Under the pieces are notes generated by a model. That model saw nothing but the letters and a program-made list of their open reading frames with translations, did no database searches and had not been told where the DNA came from. Positions 1 to 8,936 of a DNA stretch of 64,000 nt are shown here, piece by piece. The position numbers and the translations under genes were made by a program. The DNA is from Halocatena pleomorpha (lineage in GTDB: Archaea; Halobacteriota; Halobacteria; Halobacteriales; Haloarculaceae): assembly GCF_003862495.1 (NCBI RefSeq), contig NZ_RRCH01000022.1, forward strand, positions 97,766 through 161,765. The letters run 5' to 3'. Numbering within the stretch: the stretch's first letter is position 1; every line of letters begins with the position of its first letter.

Positions 1-2536
1 TGATGTGGCGGCTGTCAACCGTTTCAGGGATGTCGATGACGAGCGTCGTCGTCTTCGAATCGACCGATGCGCGCCGGAGGACAGCACCGTGATCGGCCAA
101 CTCCAAGGCGAGAAACTGCTCAGGGAGGCGGATCCGAAGCACGCCTTCGGTGTTGTCTGTACTGATCGGTTGAACATCATCGACGGCAACCAACTCCCTT
201 GCAGCGCGCTCGACGGCGTCCATCGGCGCGCCCTCGACGGCGACGAAGAGGTAGCTGCCGTCTGTGGTCTGTCTAACGCCGCCGTGATACGTGAGTGTAC
301 AGTCAGCCGTCCGTGCGATCCGACTCAGGACGAACAGCGGATCGTCGACGATGAACCGAACCCGCGTGATCGACGTGGTAAGCAGCGCGTTTTTTCGTTC
401 AATGGCGCTCACCGCGGACGCGATCGTTTCACCGAGCTCTGCGAGCACCGCTTGGGCGGTCTCATCGAAGGCGTTCTGTGTCTCAGCGTACACGCTCAAC
501 ACCCCGTAGGTGAAGTCGTCGTACGCGATCGGAACGCTGAGAATCGAAAGAAAGTTCCGCGACAATGCTTCTTTTCTCCATGACTCCTGTCGGAATCTGT
601 TGGCGACGTTTGTGATTCGCGTCACCGTCTGTGTGGTTCCTGTCCGTCCCGCCGGTTCAGTGTCCGACACACCGATCGGAAAGGAGAGACTGTCGAGATA
701 CCCCTGTTCTGTACCTGCCCACGCCCGAGGCGCTATCGAGTCGGTGGCGGCGTCCTCGACGCCGATCCACGCGAACGCGAATCTGTCCTCTGCGGTGAGC
801 CGTCGACAGACGGCGTGCTCGATCTCTTCGCGCGTCTCCGCCTGAACGAGCGCCTGGTCGATGTCTCGAATGATCTCGTTGATCTGGTTAAGTGCTGTGA
901 GTTCGGTGTTTCGGTGTTGAAGCTCGCGCTCTTGCTCGCGCAAGCGCCGCTCCCGTCTGATGCGGTCGAGTGCAGCTTCGGCCGTCGCAGCGAGGAGGTC
1001 GGCAAGTTCACGAGTAACGGCGTCGAACTGTCCAACAGCGGACGAGCCAGCGACGAACACACCATGATCGCCCAGTGGAATGTAGGCCCCGCTTCGAACG
1101 TCGGTTGCTTGATTTTCGAGGCGGGGCGAGTCGTGTACGTCCGCGAAAAAGAGCGCGTCGTCCTCGACAAAGCTGTAGCTCGGGAGCGTTGCAGCGTCGG
1201 CTGGCACTGCCGGAAGCGGACCGTGTAAGCGTTCCATCGGAGACGACTGAGCGACTGGTTCGAGCACGTTTCGGTCGGGATCGAACTGATACACCGCGCT
1301 CGCGGTAACGTCGAGCACACTGGAAACGTCATCAACGATGTGGTTGGCGATCTCTTGGGGTGTTTCAGCGTACAGGAAGTCCCTTGTCGTCTCCTGAAGC
1401 GTCGCTAACGCCTCTTCACGCTGTTTCCGTTTCGTGATGTCCCGACAGCTGTACAACCGGGTGCCGTCCTGAATCGAAACGGAGCGAACGTTAACCAACA
1501 GTGTGTGCTCCTGACCGGTTTTGTCCGTGGTCGTACACTCGATGTTTTTTAACACGCCCGCGTCCGAGAGTTCGTCCGGATCGAACAGATCATCTCCGAG
1601 GAGTTCGTCGATCGTGCTGAACTCTCGGATCTCCGAGGCGGTGTAGCCGAAGATGAAATGGACGTTCGGACAGATGTACGTGAATGATCCGTCGTCATCG
1701 GTCACCAACACCGTATCTGTCATGTTGTTGAGCGTTACCCGGTGCAGCTCCTCGGAAGAACGAAGCTCCCGGTAGAGTGAGACTCGTTCGGTGATGTCAT
1801 CTCCCTCAATGACGATGCCAGCCAGCTCGTCCCCCGGAGCCTGCACCGGGAGCGCGGAGAGTTCGATAATCTGTTCATCGCCGCCAACGGTGGTGACGAG
1901 GCGGTCGGTCGCCTGGTCGTCGATAACCGAGCGAATAAACCGCTCGATCGGGGACCGTTCCGTCCACCACGGAAGATCCCAGAACTGCTCACCGGTGAGG
2001 GACGATACGTCGGGATCGATCATCGCAAGCGCAGTCCTGTTTGCTCGCTGTAGCTGGCCCGTAGAATCGAGTACCCATGTCGCGGTTTGGCTGTTTTGAA
2101 ACACCGCCTCGAACTGTCTGGAGCGTTCCCGTCGCGTCTCCGTTCGCCACGCGTCACGCACCGCCCCCGACAGCCGGTCGATGATCTCCTCGGACGGCAG
2201 CGACGAGGGATCAGAGAGAGCGATATAATCAACGGCACCCGCCGCCATCGCGTCGCTAGCGATCCGCTCGTTTCCTGACGCAGTGCACAGGAGGATCGGC
2301 GTGGTCGTCGTCACTGCCTGGAGCAGGTCGATCCCCGTTCCGTCAGCGAGTTCGTATCCGGTCAAAACGCAGTCGACGGCGGACGCGGGGTGTTCTACCG
2401 TCGCTTCGACCGTCCGCAGCCGCCGCACTGACGCGTCAGTGACCGCAGTGAGCGTTTCCGCGAGATCATCCATCCACTCAGCTGTTCCAACCACTACCAC
2501 GTCTGTTGTCGGTAGCGTGGTCGTCGAGGACGCCAT
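1..2536 (-). CDS. PAS/GAF sensor with Bat-type regulator domain (3' partial)
   Basis: A reading frame of about 845 codons runs from an ATG at 2536 off the left edge. It is the only long uninterrupted frame here; the plus-strand ORFs are its shadows. In order I see a receiver-like fold (about residues 10-115), a PAS domain (about 130-245), a second PAS (about 250-375), two GAF domains (about 385-520 and 545-690) and the start of the bacterio-opsin-activator GAF/HTH-associated domain (from about 700). The DNA-binding HTH expected at the C terminus lies beyond the window. Family members are cytoplasmic sensors that regulate transcription. The receiver has Gly60 where the phospho-accepting Asp is expected, so it is probably a pseudo-receiver. 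The signal is not identifiable. Confidence 0.85.
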   Translation of the reverse strand, partial: MASSTTTLPTTDVVVVGTAEWMDDLAETLTAVTDASVRRLRTVEATVEHPASAVDCVLTGYELADGTGIDLLQAVTTTTPILLCTASGNERIASDAMAAGAVDYIALSDPSSLPSEEIIDRLSGAVRDAWRTETRRERSRQFEAVFQNSQTATWVLDSTGQLQRANRTALAMIDPDVSSLTGEQFWDLPWWTERSPIERFIRSVIDDQATDRLVTTVGGDEQIIELSALPVQAPGDELAGIVIEGDDITERVSLYRELRSSEELHRVTLNNMTDTVLVTDDDGSFTYICPNVHFIFGYTASEIREFSTIDELLGDDLFDPDELSDAGVLKNIECTTTDKTGQEHTLLVNVRSVSIQDGTRLYSCRDITKRKQREEALATLQETTRDFLYAETPQEIANHIVDDVSSVLDVTASAVYQFDPDRNVLEPVAQSSPMERLHGPLPAVPADAATLPSYSFVEDDALFFADVHDSPRLENQATDVRSGAYIPLGDHGVFVAGSSAVGQFDAVTRELADLLAATAEAALDRIRRERRLREQERELQHRNTELTALNQINEIIRDIDQALVQAETREEIEHAVCRRLTAEDRFAFAWIGVEDAATDSIAPRAWAGTEQGYLDSLSFPIGVSDTEPAGRTGTTQTVTRITNVANRFRQESWRKEALSRNFLSILSVPIAYDDFTYGVLSVYAETQNAFDETAQAVLAELGETIASAVSAIERKNALLTTSITRVRFIVDDPLFVLSRIARTADCTLTYHGGVRQTTDGSYLFVAVEGAPMDAVERAARELVAVDDVQPISTDNTEGVLRIRLPEQFLALELADHGAVLRRASVDSKTTTLVIDIPETVDSRHI

Positions 2537-2610
2537 CTGTTCGACATTTACCCCTCCGTAAGGGTCAATCTACTGGAGCCGTATCGGTCACCAGTTACGA
2601 GTCGGTAGCC

Positions 2611-2619
2611 ATTTTTATT
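2611..2619 (+). promoter_or_regulatory. TATA box for the glycosyltransferase at 2641
   Basis: The T-rich stretch ATTTTTATT is centred 26 bases upstream of the GTG at 2641. That is the archaeal TATA-to-start distance for a leaderless mRNA, and it decides the start codon. Confidence 0.5.
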
Positions 2620-2640
2620 TGGGATCGCGTTGCTGGGATC

Positions 2641-3693
2641 GTGCGCGTTCTCAACCACCTCGAACTGGAATCCCGTCTCGATCGGAGCGGTATCGAAACG
2701 TCCGTCAGTCACCAACGCGCCGCACTCGAACGAACGGACGTGTCAGTCGTCACGTCGCCGTGGAACGGAGGTTCGACCCAACGAGCACTCGAACGCGCAG
2801 TTGACGGTGATGGGCCGATCGCGTCGATCGATCTGGCACACTGCAACATGATCGGCCCGAGTTCGGTGGCGATCGCGCAGTACGCTCGCCGTAAGGACAT
2901 ACCGTTGGTTCTCCATGCCCACGTCACGCGCGAGGATTTCGCTGAGAGTTTTCGCGGATCGACGGCAGTCGGACCGGCGCTCGAACGGTATCTCCGGTGG
3001 TTCTATTCACAGGCCGATCTCGTCCTCTGTCCGAGCCAGTATACGAAGGAGGTGCTTGAATCCTACCCGGTAGACGCACCGATCCGTCCGATCACCAATG
3101 GGATCGATATCGATTCCCTTTCGGGGGTTTCGTCGCTCCGCTCTGAGTACCGACAGCGGTACGATCTCGACGGACTGGTCGTGTTCGCACTCGGCAGCGT
3201 GTTCGAACGGAAAGGGGTGACGACGTTCTGTGAACTCGCCCAAGCGACGGAGCATGAATTCGCGTGGTTTGGCACCTACGACACGGGACCACAGGCCTCA
3301 ACAACGGTGCGTCAGTGGACGAATGACCCGCCCGAAAACGTTACGTTCACCGGTTGGATTGACGACAAACGTGGCGCGTTCGCTGCTGGCGACGTGTATC
3401 TGTTCCCCGCAAAGGTCGAAAACCAAGGACTCGTGGTACTCGAAGCGATGGCGTGTGGCAAGCCGGTCGTCGTACGGGACATCCCCGTTTTCGAGGAGTA
3501 TTACACCCACGGCGAGGACTGTCTCATGTGTAACACGCTCGATGAATTTCAGGACGCGCTCACGGAACTCGCGTCGGATCCACAACTCCGAGAACGACTC
3601 GGTGAGAACGCAAAAGAGACCGCCCGTGAGCACAGTCTCGATCGAGTCTCCGAAGAGTTACTCGATGCCTACCAGGAAGTCACAACCGTTTAG
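2641..3693 (+). CDS. Glycosyltransferase family 4
   Basis: A 350-residue GT-B fold glycosyltransferase, probably moving a sugar from a nucleotide-sugar to a lipid or glycan at the inner membrane face. The C-terminal half has the GT4 nucleotide-binding E-x7-E motif (VENQGLVVLEAMACGKPV, about residue 260). NGIDID marks the hinge into the second Rossmann domain. The frame is open further upstream, but the GTG at 2641 (MRVLNHLELES) fits the TATA box and the family N terminus. It is followed after 26 bp by a second GT4 gene on the same strand, so the two are probably co-transcribed. Donor and acceptor cannot be read from sequence. Confidence 0.85.
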   Translation: MRVLNHLELESRLDRSGIETSVSHQRAALERTDVSVVTSPWNGGSTQRALERAVDGDGPIASIDLAHCNMIGPSSVAIAQYARRKDIPLVLHAHVTREDFAESFRGSTAVGPALERYLRWFYSQADLVLCPSQYTKEVLESYPVDAPIRPITNGIDIDSLSGVSSLRSEYRQRYDLDGLVVFALGSVFERKGVTTFCELAQATEHEFAWFGTYDTGPQASTTVRQWTNDPPENVTFTGWIDDKRGAFAAGDVYLFPAKVENQGLVVLEAMACGKPVVVRDIPVFEEYYTHGEDCLMCNTLDEFQDALTELASDPQLRERLGENAKETAREHSLDRVSEELLDAYQEVTTV

Positions 3694-3719
3694 CCATTCC
3701 CCCGATTCTGAACGACCAG

Positions 3720-4814
3720 ATGCGCCCAACGGTCGCAGCGTTCACAGATACGTATCTCCCAACAGTCAATGGAGTGACGTATACAGTCAAAGCGTGGCGC
3801 GACCACTGGCACAATCGCGGTGGTCGAATGGAGATTGTCTATCCAAAAAGCAAGCACACGCCCCAGCAGGGTGAACATCCCGTTTCGAGCCTTCCGTTCC
3901 CATTTTACGAAGGATTTCGAATGGGATTTCCACGGATCCCCGACGCGGTTCATGAAGCGGATATCGACATCGTTCACGCACACACTCCGTTCGGTGTGGG
4001 TCTCAGCGGGCTTCGAGTAGCAAACCGGGCGGATCTTCCGGTCGTCATGTCGTATCACACGCCAGCCGAGGAGTACGCCACGTACCTTACCGGCGCGCTC
4101 TCCAAGCGACTCGTCAACGCAGCGGCTGCGTATGAGGAATGGTTCCTCGACCGGGCGGATCACATCATCACGCCCAGCAAGAGCACCCGTGATCGCCTCG
4201 AAAGCCGTGTTGATGGACCGATCACGGTCATTCCCAATGGGATCGACACTGACCGGTTTGCGCCGGTCGATACCGAGGAGTTCCGCGATCGGTTCGGGCT
4301 TCCCGATGGGCCACTGGTCGGATACACCGGTCGCCACGGCTACGAAAAACGGTTGTGTGACATTCTCGACGCGACGGAAGAGCTCGATGTCACTGTCGTG
4401 TTCGGCGGCGACGGTCCTGCCCGGTCGAAGCTCGAAGCACGAGCGGCAACCGTCGACACCGATGTTCGGTTTCTAGGGTTTCTTGACCGCGAGGATCTTC
4501 CAGCGTTTTACTCAACGCTTGATGTGTTCGCGTTTCCGAGTCCGGTCGAAACGGAGGGTCTCGTCGCGCTCGAAGCTAATGCGTGTGGCACACCGGTCGT
4601 CGGCATCAACGCCGGTGCACTCGCTGAGACGATCACCGCGGGCAAAACCGGATACCACTTCGAACCCGAAGACATTGCGGGCTTCCGGCAGGCGATCCAG
4701 CGGGCGTTAGCGGAGAACGAAACGCTCGTCGACACCTGTCTTGCTCGACGAACGAAAATCGGCGTCGACAGCTCCCTCGATCAACTCGAAACAGTGTATG
4801 AGAGTGTTGGCTGA
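3720..4814 (+). CDS. Glycosyltransferase family 4, glycolipid type
   Basis: A 364-residue GT4 enzyme. The N-terminal FTDTYLPTVNGV and later VHAHTPFGVG are typical of diacylglycerol or phosphatidylinositol glycosyltransferases (PimB/SQD2-like), with Asn-Gly in the glycine-rich acceptor loop. PNGIDTDRF lies at the domain hinge and ETEGLVALEANACGTPVV is the E-x7-E donor-binding motif (about residues 277-285). A membrane-lipid glycosylation role is inference. It lies 26 bp downstream of another GT4 gene and converges with the PhoU-like gene. Confidence 0.85.
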   Translation: MRPTVAAFTDTYLPTVNGVTYTVKAWRDHWHNRGGRMEIVYPKSKHTPQQGEHPVSSLPFPFYEGFRMGFPRIPDAVHEADIDIVHAHTPFGVGLSGLRVANRADLPVVMSYHTPAEEYATYLTGALSKRLVNAAAAYEEWFLDRADHIITPSKSTRDRLESRVDGPITVIPNGIDTDRFAPVDTEEFRDRFGLPDGPLVGYTGRHGYEKRLCDILDATEELDVTVVFGGDGPARSKLEARAATVDTDVRFLGFLDREDLPAFYSTLDVFAFPSPVETEGLVALEANACGTPVVGINAGALAETITAGKTGYHFEPEDIAGFRQAIQRALAENETLVDTCLARRTKIGVDSSLDQLETVYESVG

Positions 4815-4866
4815 TGGAATCCAGTTCTAGCCGATTAGCGGCGGTTGCGAAATCACGTGACGCGAT

Positions 4867-5901
4867 TCACTTGATCGTGGCGTACTCCGATTCCTCGTTA
4901 AGCGCGAGGTTCGTCGCAATTTCTGCGTTTCGGACCGCGTACTGGGCAGTTTGCTGGAGACTCACCAGCACTTCTCGTACCCGGAGCAGATCGCGGTTGG
5001 GGATCTCGTCGATGTCGTTCAAGATCTCCTGTTCGCGGTCTTTGATCTCGGTGAACAGTCGTCGCACGTCGAGGGCCATGTCGTAGTCGCGTGCGACCGC
5101 ACACGTCACTCCCTTTTCGGTGATCTCGTTCACTTGATCAGTGAACTCACGGATGCGACGCATCGTAGTATCGTCGATACCGAGCGTGTGATCGTCGGCG
5201 TCGAGCGCGATCTCCGCGATGTCCTCGGCGTTATCCGCCGTCAGTTCGAGGTTCTTCGCGATCGAGCGGTGCCCGATGAGCGCAAACCCGTCATCGAGTT
5301 CCAGTGCACGCGTCAGATTCGGGTTCTGGTGAGCGGTGAAGATGAGTCGGAGCAAAAGAACGAAGATCTTGTTCGCCTGTCGCTCGCGGTTCAGCGCGCG
5401 CTGTGCGAGATCGGGATTGCCGTGAGCCAACGCCCGGATCGCCTCGTTTCGCATCGTACGCCCCGTCGATTCCAACCGTTCAAGGAGATCCGCGAGGGTG
5501 AAATCCTCCGGATCGACCGAACACCGGATCGTGATGCGTTCGGGCGTCTCCTCAATGACGCCTAGTCCCATGAGTTGGGTCTCGGCGTTGTATACGGCGT
5601 TGATCGTCGTGCTTTCTAACGTTTCGTCGCCGTCGGATTCGACTTGAATGATCCGTCGTCCGAGCACGTACTGCGCAAGGATTGCACGTTCGACGGCGTC
5701 CGCTTCGAGGCTGTCAGCGTGAATGATCGCCTCCGATTCTTCCTGCTGGACTGACTCGGGCATCACCGCTAACATCCCTTTGCCACCCATGCGAAGGGAG
5801 ACTTCATCGCCCTTGTTCACGTTGTACTCCTTGGCCCACTCGGCGGGCAGCGTCATCGCCAGCGTGGACGGACCAAGGCGTTGGACCTTTCGTGTTTCCA
5901 T
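4867..5901 (-). CDS. PhoU-domain regulator with AbrB-like N terminus
   Basis: A 344-residue protein. Residues 1-50 (METRKVQRLGPSTLAMTLP, then a KGDEV segment) form a SpoVT/AbrB-like swapped-hairpin DNA-binding domain. The rest is helical and resembles PhoU repeats, with conserved Glu/Asp in the DIAEIALDADD stretch. Archaeal proteins of this build are predicted regulators of phosphate uptake. No pst genes adjoin it here, so its target is open. CTTAAGGG at 5924-5930 lies about 26 bases upstream of the ATG, fitting a leaderless transcript. Confidence 0.85.
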   Translation of the reverse strand: METRKVQRLGPSTLAMTLPAEWAKEYNVNKGDEVSLRMGGKGMLAVMPESVQQEESEAIIHADSLEADAVERAILAQYVLGRRIIQVESDGDETLESTTINAVYNAETQLMGLGVIEETPERITIRCSVDPEDFTLADLLERLESTGRTMRNEAIRALAHGNPDLAQRALNRERQANKIFVLLLRLIFTAHQNPNLTRALELDDGFALIGHRSIAKNLELTADNAEDIAEIALDADDHTLGIDDTTMRRIREFTDQVNEITEKGVTCAVARDYDMALDVRRLFTEIKDREQEILNDIDEIPNRDLLRVREVLVSLQQTAQYAVRNAEIATNLALNEESEYATIK

Positions 5902-6010
5902 ACGGCGGTTCGTCTCTCCATGCCCTTAAGGATGTCTCAATGTCAGTGAATGCCTCATGGGCGTGTATACTGTCCCCCCGAATCCTCCCATTGATATTAC
6001 CGATACTAAT

Positions 6011-7093
6011 TCACACGATCTCAAGCAATCGATGTTCGAACCGGCCGACGCGGACCTTCTGCCAGCCGCGGAGCTCCGCGTCGAGATCGGGATCGTCGGT
6101 GTCGACTCGGAGCACGCCAAGATCATTGAGCTTGGCGTTCGAAGCGACGACAATGACTTCGGAGCGGCGGATCACCGCCGGAGAGAGTTGCTGATTGCCG
6201 CGCCCGAACACGAACCCTTGTCCTCCGATCGGCGAGACAACGACGGCGTTGTGCTCGCCTAGTGCGTCGAGGATTTCAGCTTCACTGCCATCGCGCACGA
6301 GCAGCTCATCGGATGACTCACCCGCTCGCCATACGTCGACGCCGAGCGGCGAGCCATCGATACCAAGCCGGCCTTCAATTGTCCCGACGGTGCTGCCTGG
6401 ACCAAACACGTACGTTGTTTTGGGATCGACATCGGCCATGAAGCCGGCAGCGAGATTGTCGACGCTGCCACCTCCCTGCTGTTTGCTCGGTTGGACGTCC
6501 TCCCCGACCGGAACCGAAACGACCGCCCTGAGTTCGGGATGGACCTCACCGGAGCGGTAGCGCTCCTCGTTGATGTCGTTCACTTCGCGCTGTTCGGTCC
6601 GGTCGTAGGTGGCCCCGATCCGACCGGCAGCACGCGGCGTGACCGCAAACACTGAGGAGTAAATCTTCACGCCCGCTGGCACCCCGAGCATTGGTGTGTC
6701 GTTCCCGGCAGCTGTGATCGTTTCGGCCACGTCGACAGCGGTGCCGTCACCACCGACGAACAACACGAGGTCGACACCACGGTCGAGAAACGCCGCAACC
6801 GCTTGTCGTGTGTCCTTGGCGGTCGTCGCATCCGGTGGATGAGCGACGACGGTCGGAGCAATATCGTCGAGTGCCGCTCGGACCGCCGCCGCACCCATCT
6901 CACCGCCAACGGTCGTGATGCGAAGATCCGATGCGTGCGATCCGAGTGATTCGAGGGCAGTCCGCGCTCGCTCGGGTGCACGAGGTTCGGCTCCCCGCTC
7001 GCGGGCTTGTTCGACCTTGCCGTCGGTTCCTTTCAATCCAACTCGACCACCCATCCCCGCGATCGGATTCACCACCACGCCGATGTGTCTCAC
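6011..7093 (-). CDS. ATP-NAD kinase family protein
   Basis: A 360-residue protein of the archaeal NAD kinase-like family (COG3199 type), predicted to phosphorylate NAD to NADP in the cytoplasm. The N terminus has NPIAGMGG, and GGDGT, the nucleotide-binding signature of the NAD kinase/diacylglycerol kinase superfamily, is at residues 114-118, followed by GVPAGVKIYSSVFA. The start is GTG (MRHIGVVVNP). The protein is longer than classic NAD kinases because of a C-terminal extension, which is usual for this branch. It could instead act on another substrate such as polyphosphate-dependent NAD phosphorylation. Confidence 0.85.
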   Translation of the reverse strand: MRHIGVVVNPIAGMGGRVGLKGTDGKVEQARERGAEPRAPERARTALESLGSHASDLRITTVGGEMGAAAVRAALDDIAPTVVAHPPDATTAKDTRQAVAAFLDRGVDLVLFVGGDGTAVDVAETITAAGNDTPMLGVPAGVKIYSSVFAVTPRAAGRIGATYDRTEQREVNDINEERYRSGEVHPELRAVVSVPVGEDVQPSKQQGGGSVDNLAAGFMADVDPKTTYVFGPGSTVGTIEGRLGIDGSPLGVDVWRAGESSDELLVRDGSEAEILDALGEHNAVVVSPIGGQGFVFGRGNQQLSPAVIRRSEVIVVASNAKLNDLGVLRVDTDDPDLDAELRGWQKVRVGRFEHRLLEIV

Positions 7094-7170
7094 AGCAGTA
7101 TGTACGTCACGATAGCTGAAAAACGCCTCGAACCGGCGGATCGTCGGCTGTGGCCGGGAGTAATCCCGTC

Positions 7171-7177
7171 GTTTTAT
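7171..7177 (+). promoter_or_regulatory. TATA-like box upstream of small membrane protein
   Basis: TTTTATG lies about 33 bases before the ATG at 7207 and supports independent expression of the short gene. Confidence 0.35.
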
Positions 7178-7206
7178 GTTTTCTGGGTTCGTCTACGGAC
7201 GTGACT

Positions 7207-7338
7207 ATGAATCTCGTATTACAGTCCACGACGTATCCTGGACTCGTCAACGGTGCTGGTTACCTGTTGTTCTTCGGTGGACTCCTCCTCATCGCCGCGT
7301 GGCTGTCGTTGCTCACGCGGTCTCAACCCGTTCAGTGA
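7207..7338 (+). CDS. Small single-span membrane protein
   Basis: A 43-residue ORF (MNLVLQSTTYPGLVNGAGYL, then one hydrophobic helix FFGGLLLIAAWLSLL and a short polar tail TRSQPVQ). A TATA-like element precedes it and it ends inside the convergent cinA-like gene, overlapping its 3' end by 26 bp. No family is recognised. Composition and promoter make it plausible, but it is short. Confidence 0.45.
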   Translation: MNLVLQSTTYPGLVNGAGYLLFFGGLLLIAAWLSLLTRSQPVQ

Positions 7339-7999
7339 GCCATCGGGCGGCTTCGTTCACCGTGTTCTCGTTTTGTCCCCGGATCTTAACGCGGACGTAC
7401 TCACCGGGGTAGCTTCCAACCGTCACGTCGAACCGGTCTCTGAGTTCTTCGAACCGATTGAGCAGCGCGCTTTCCGGTTCGTCGGCGGTCACGGTTGCGA
7501 CGTGCGTCTGTGGCCCGGAAAAATCCGCTTCGATCCGTTCGAACATCGCTTTCATCTCCGCAGGCACGCCCGGCAGAACGTACACCGACTCAAGGACACA
7601 ACCCGGTGCGACACCGACATCGTTGTGCAACGGCTGTGCCCCGGCTGGGAGATCGGTGGTTCCCGCCGCGAGGTCGTCTCTGGCGTACCCTCCGTGGGTT
7701 TCAAGCCACGACTGCGCGTCGTCGTTCAGTTTGAGCGAGCGTCCGAACGCAGCGGCGACGCCGGCCATCGTGCGGTCGTCGTGAGTTGGTCCCAGCCCCC
7801 CCGTGATGAGAACCACATCGTACTCGGCGTGGTGCTCGTTGACGACACGAGCGATATCAGCGACGCGATCAGGAACGGTCGTGATCCGTTGGATGTCGAC
7901 CCCCCGACCCACGAGCTGTTGGGCCAACCACGTGGCGTTGGTGTCAGTTGTCTCTCCCGCAAGGAGTTCGTCCCCGACCGTGACGATGGCGGCCTGCAT
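7313..7999 (-). CDS. CinA-like molybdopterin-binding domain protein
   Basis: A 228-residue protein consisting of the MoCF-biosynthesis/competence-damage (CinA N-terminal) domain. The start MQAAIVTVGDELLAGETTDTN and TGGLGPTHDD at residues 66-75 are the family signature. Bacterial CinA adds a C-terminal nicotinamide-nucleotide amidase domain, which is absent here, as in many archaeal single-domain forms. In the full-length family this N-terminal domain is linked to ADP-ribose pyrophosphatase activity. The substrate of the archaeal short form is uncertain. Confidence 0.85.
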   Translation of the reverse strand: MQAAIVTVGDELLAGETTDTNATWLAQQLVGRGVDIQRITTVPDRVADIARVVNEHHAEYDVVLITGGLGPTHDDRTMAGVAAAFGRSLKLNDDAQSWLETHGGYARDDLAAGTTDLPAGAQPLHNDVGVAPGCVLESVYVLPGVPAEMKAMFERIEADFSGPQTHVATVTADEPESALLNRFEELRDRFDVTVGSYPGEYVRVKIRGQNENTVNEAARWLTERVETA

Positions 8000-8106
8000 A
8001 CGGGCGGTAGGCGTGGCTCCGTCAAAAATCTGGAGGTGAGTCCGAAAAACCGGTGTCGATCGCTATCCCACAACGACAGTGTTCATCGATACGCGTCGGT
8101 GTGTGA

Positions 8107-8775
8107 TCACCTCGAATAATGACCGAACACCGTGGCTTCGATGTTACGCAGGTGCTGACCGATCGAGCCTGCTGTGATGTCGAGGCGTTCTGCAATCTCT
8201 CCGTGGGTCGTTTGTCGCGGATTCTCGTAGTATCCCATTGCAACGGCTCGCTCTAACACCTCTCGTTGACGGGACGTAAGGTTGGAGAACAGGTGGTTTA
8301 TCGTCGGATGGTACTCACCAATCTCTTCAATCTCTACGTCGACACCGTCCGGTGAGTCGGTGCTCGCCGCAGCGAACGAGTCTGCTGTCCCGATCATGGT
8401 GATTCGCTGGGCACCGTCTGCCGTGTATTCGACGGGCATCTGCACGATGAACTCCGAGGAACGCTGATGTTCGATGAGATGGCGGTTCAGATCGTTCGGT
8501 TCGACTTGACTGTAGCCAAATCCGGCCTCCGTTCCAACGACGGCACACTCGATCACGGCCGGGGACCGAGTCAGGATGTTTCGATACCGCTCCAAATTCC
8601 CTCGCACACGGGACAACATTGCGAGCGTGCCGTCGTCAAGCAGTTCGAAATGATCGATCGCCTCACGCGTGATGTCCGGTGCTTCGGCGAGTTGTCGTCC
8701 GACGGGATGGAAATATCCGCTCGTCGGTCGCATCGTGATCGTTACGTACCGCATCGACGGCTGTTTGGAGACCAT
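8107..8775 (-). CDS. Bat-type HTH transcriptional regulator
   Basis: A 222-residue regulator with an N-terminal haloarchaeal sensor-like region (MRYVTITMRPTSGYFHP) and a C-terminal Bat/HTH_10 helix-turn-helix (about residues 165-220: LTSRQREVLERAVAMGYYENPR, then GEIAERLDITAGSIGQHLR). The ATG at 8775 is 27 bases from a TATA box, favouring it over the internal ATG at 8754. It is divergent from the cytochrome P450 gene across about 160 bp, so it may regulate that gene. The ligand is unknown. Confidence 0.85.
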   Translation of the reverse strand: MVSKQPSMRYVTITMRPTSGYFHPVGRQLAEAPDITREAIDHFELLDDGTLAMLSRVRGNLERYRNILTRSPAVIECAVVGTEAGFGYSQVEPNDLNRHLIEHQRSSEFIVQMPVEYTADGAQRITMIGTADSFAAASTDSPDGVDVEIEEIGEYHPTINHLFSNLTSRQREVLERAVAMGYYENPRQTTHGEIAERLDITAGSIGQHLRNIEATVFGHYSR

Positions 8776-8799
8776 AGATGTTCGTCAACTCGATCGGGG

Positions 8800-8807
8800 A
8801 TATTAAA
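8800..8807 (-). promoter_or_regulatory. TATA box of the Bat-type regulator
   Basis: On the minus strand this reads TTTAATAT, centred 27 bases from the ATG at 8775. It supports a leaderless transcript from that start. Confidence 0.5.
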
Positions 8808-8936
8808 CGAATTCGCATACGATACAGTAGATCCTTCGAGCGAGCTGACGTTTCTCTAACTGATGTATCCACCGACCGTCTGGGTGTGGAGTGAAGAGCG
8901 CACTCGAACAGAGCGATCGTCTGGAGGGCCACGCTA

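Noticed and set aside
5..1228. Plus-strand ORFs of up to 192 residues near the left edge
   Set aside because: They mirror the 845-codon minus-strand sensor gene, which has recognisable PAS and GAF domains across the same bases.
7253..8119. 288-residue plus-strand ORF
   Set aside because: It is antisense to the CinA-like gene, rich in Arg and without family features.
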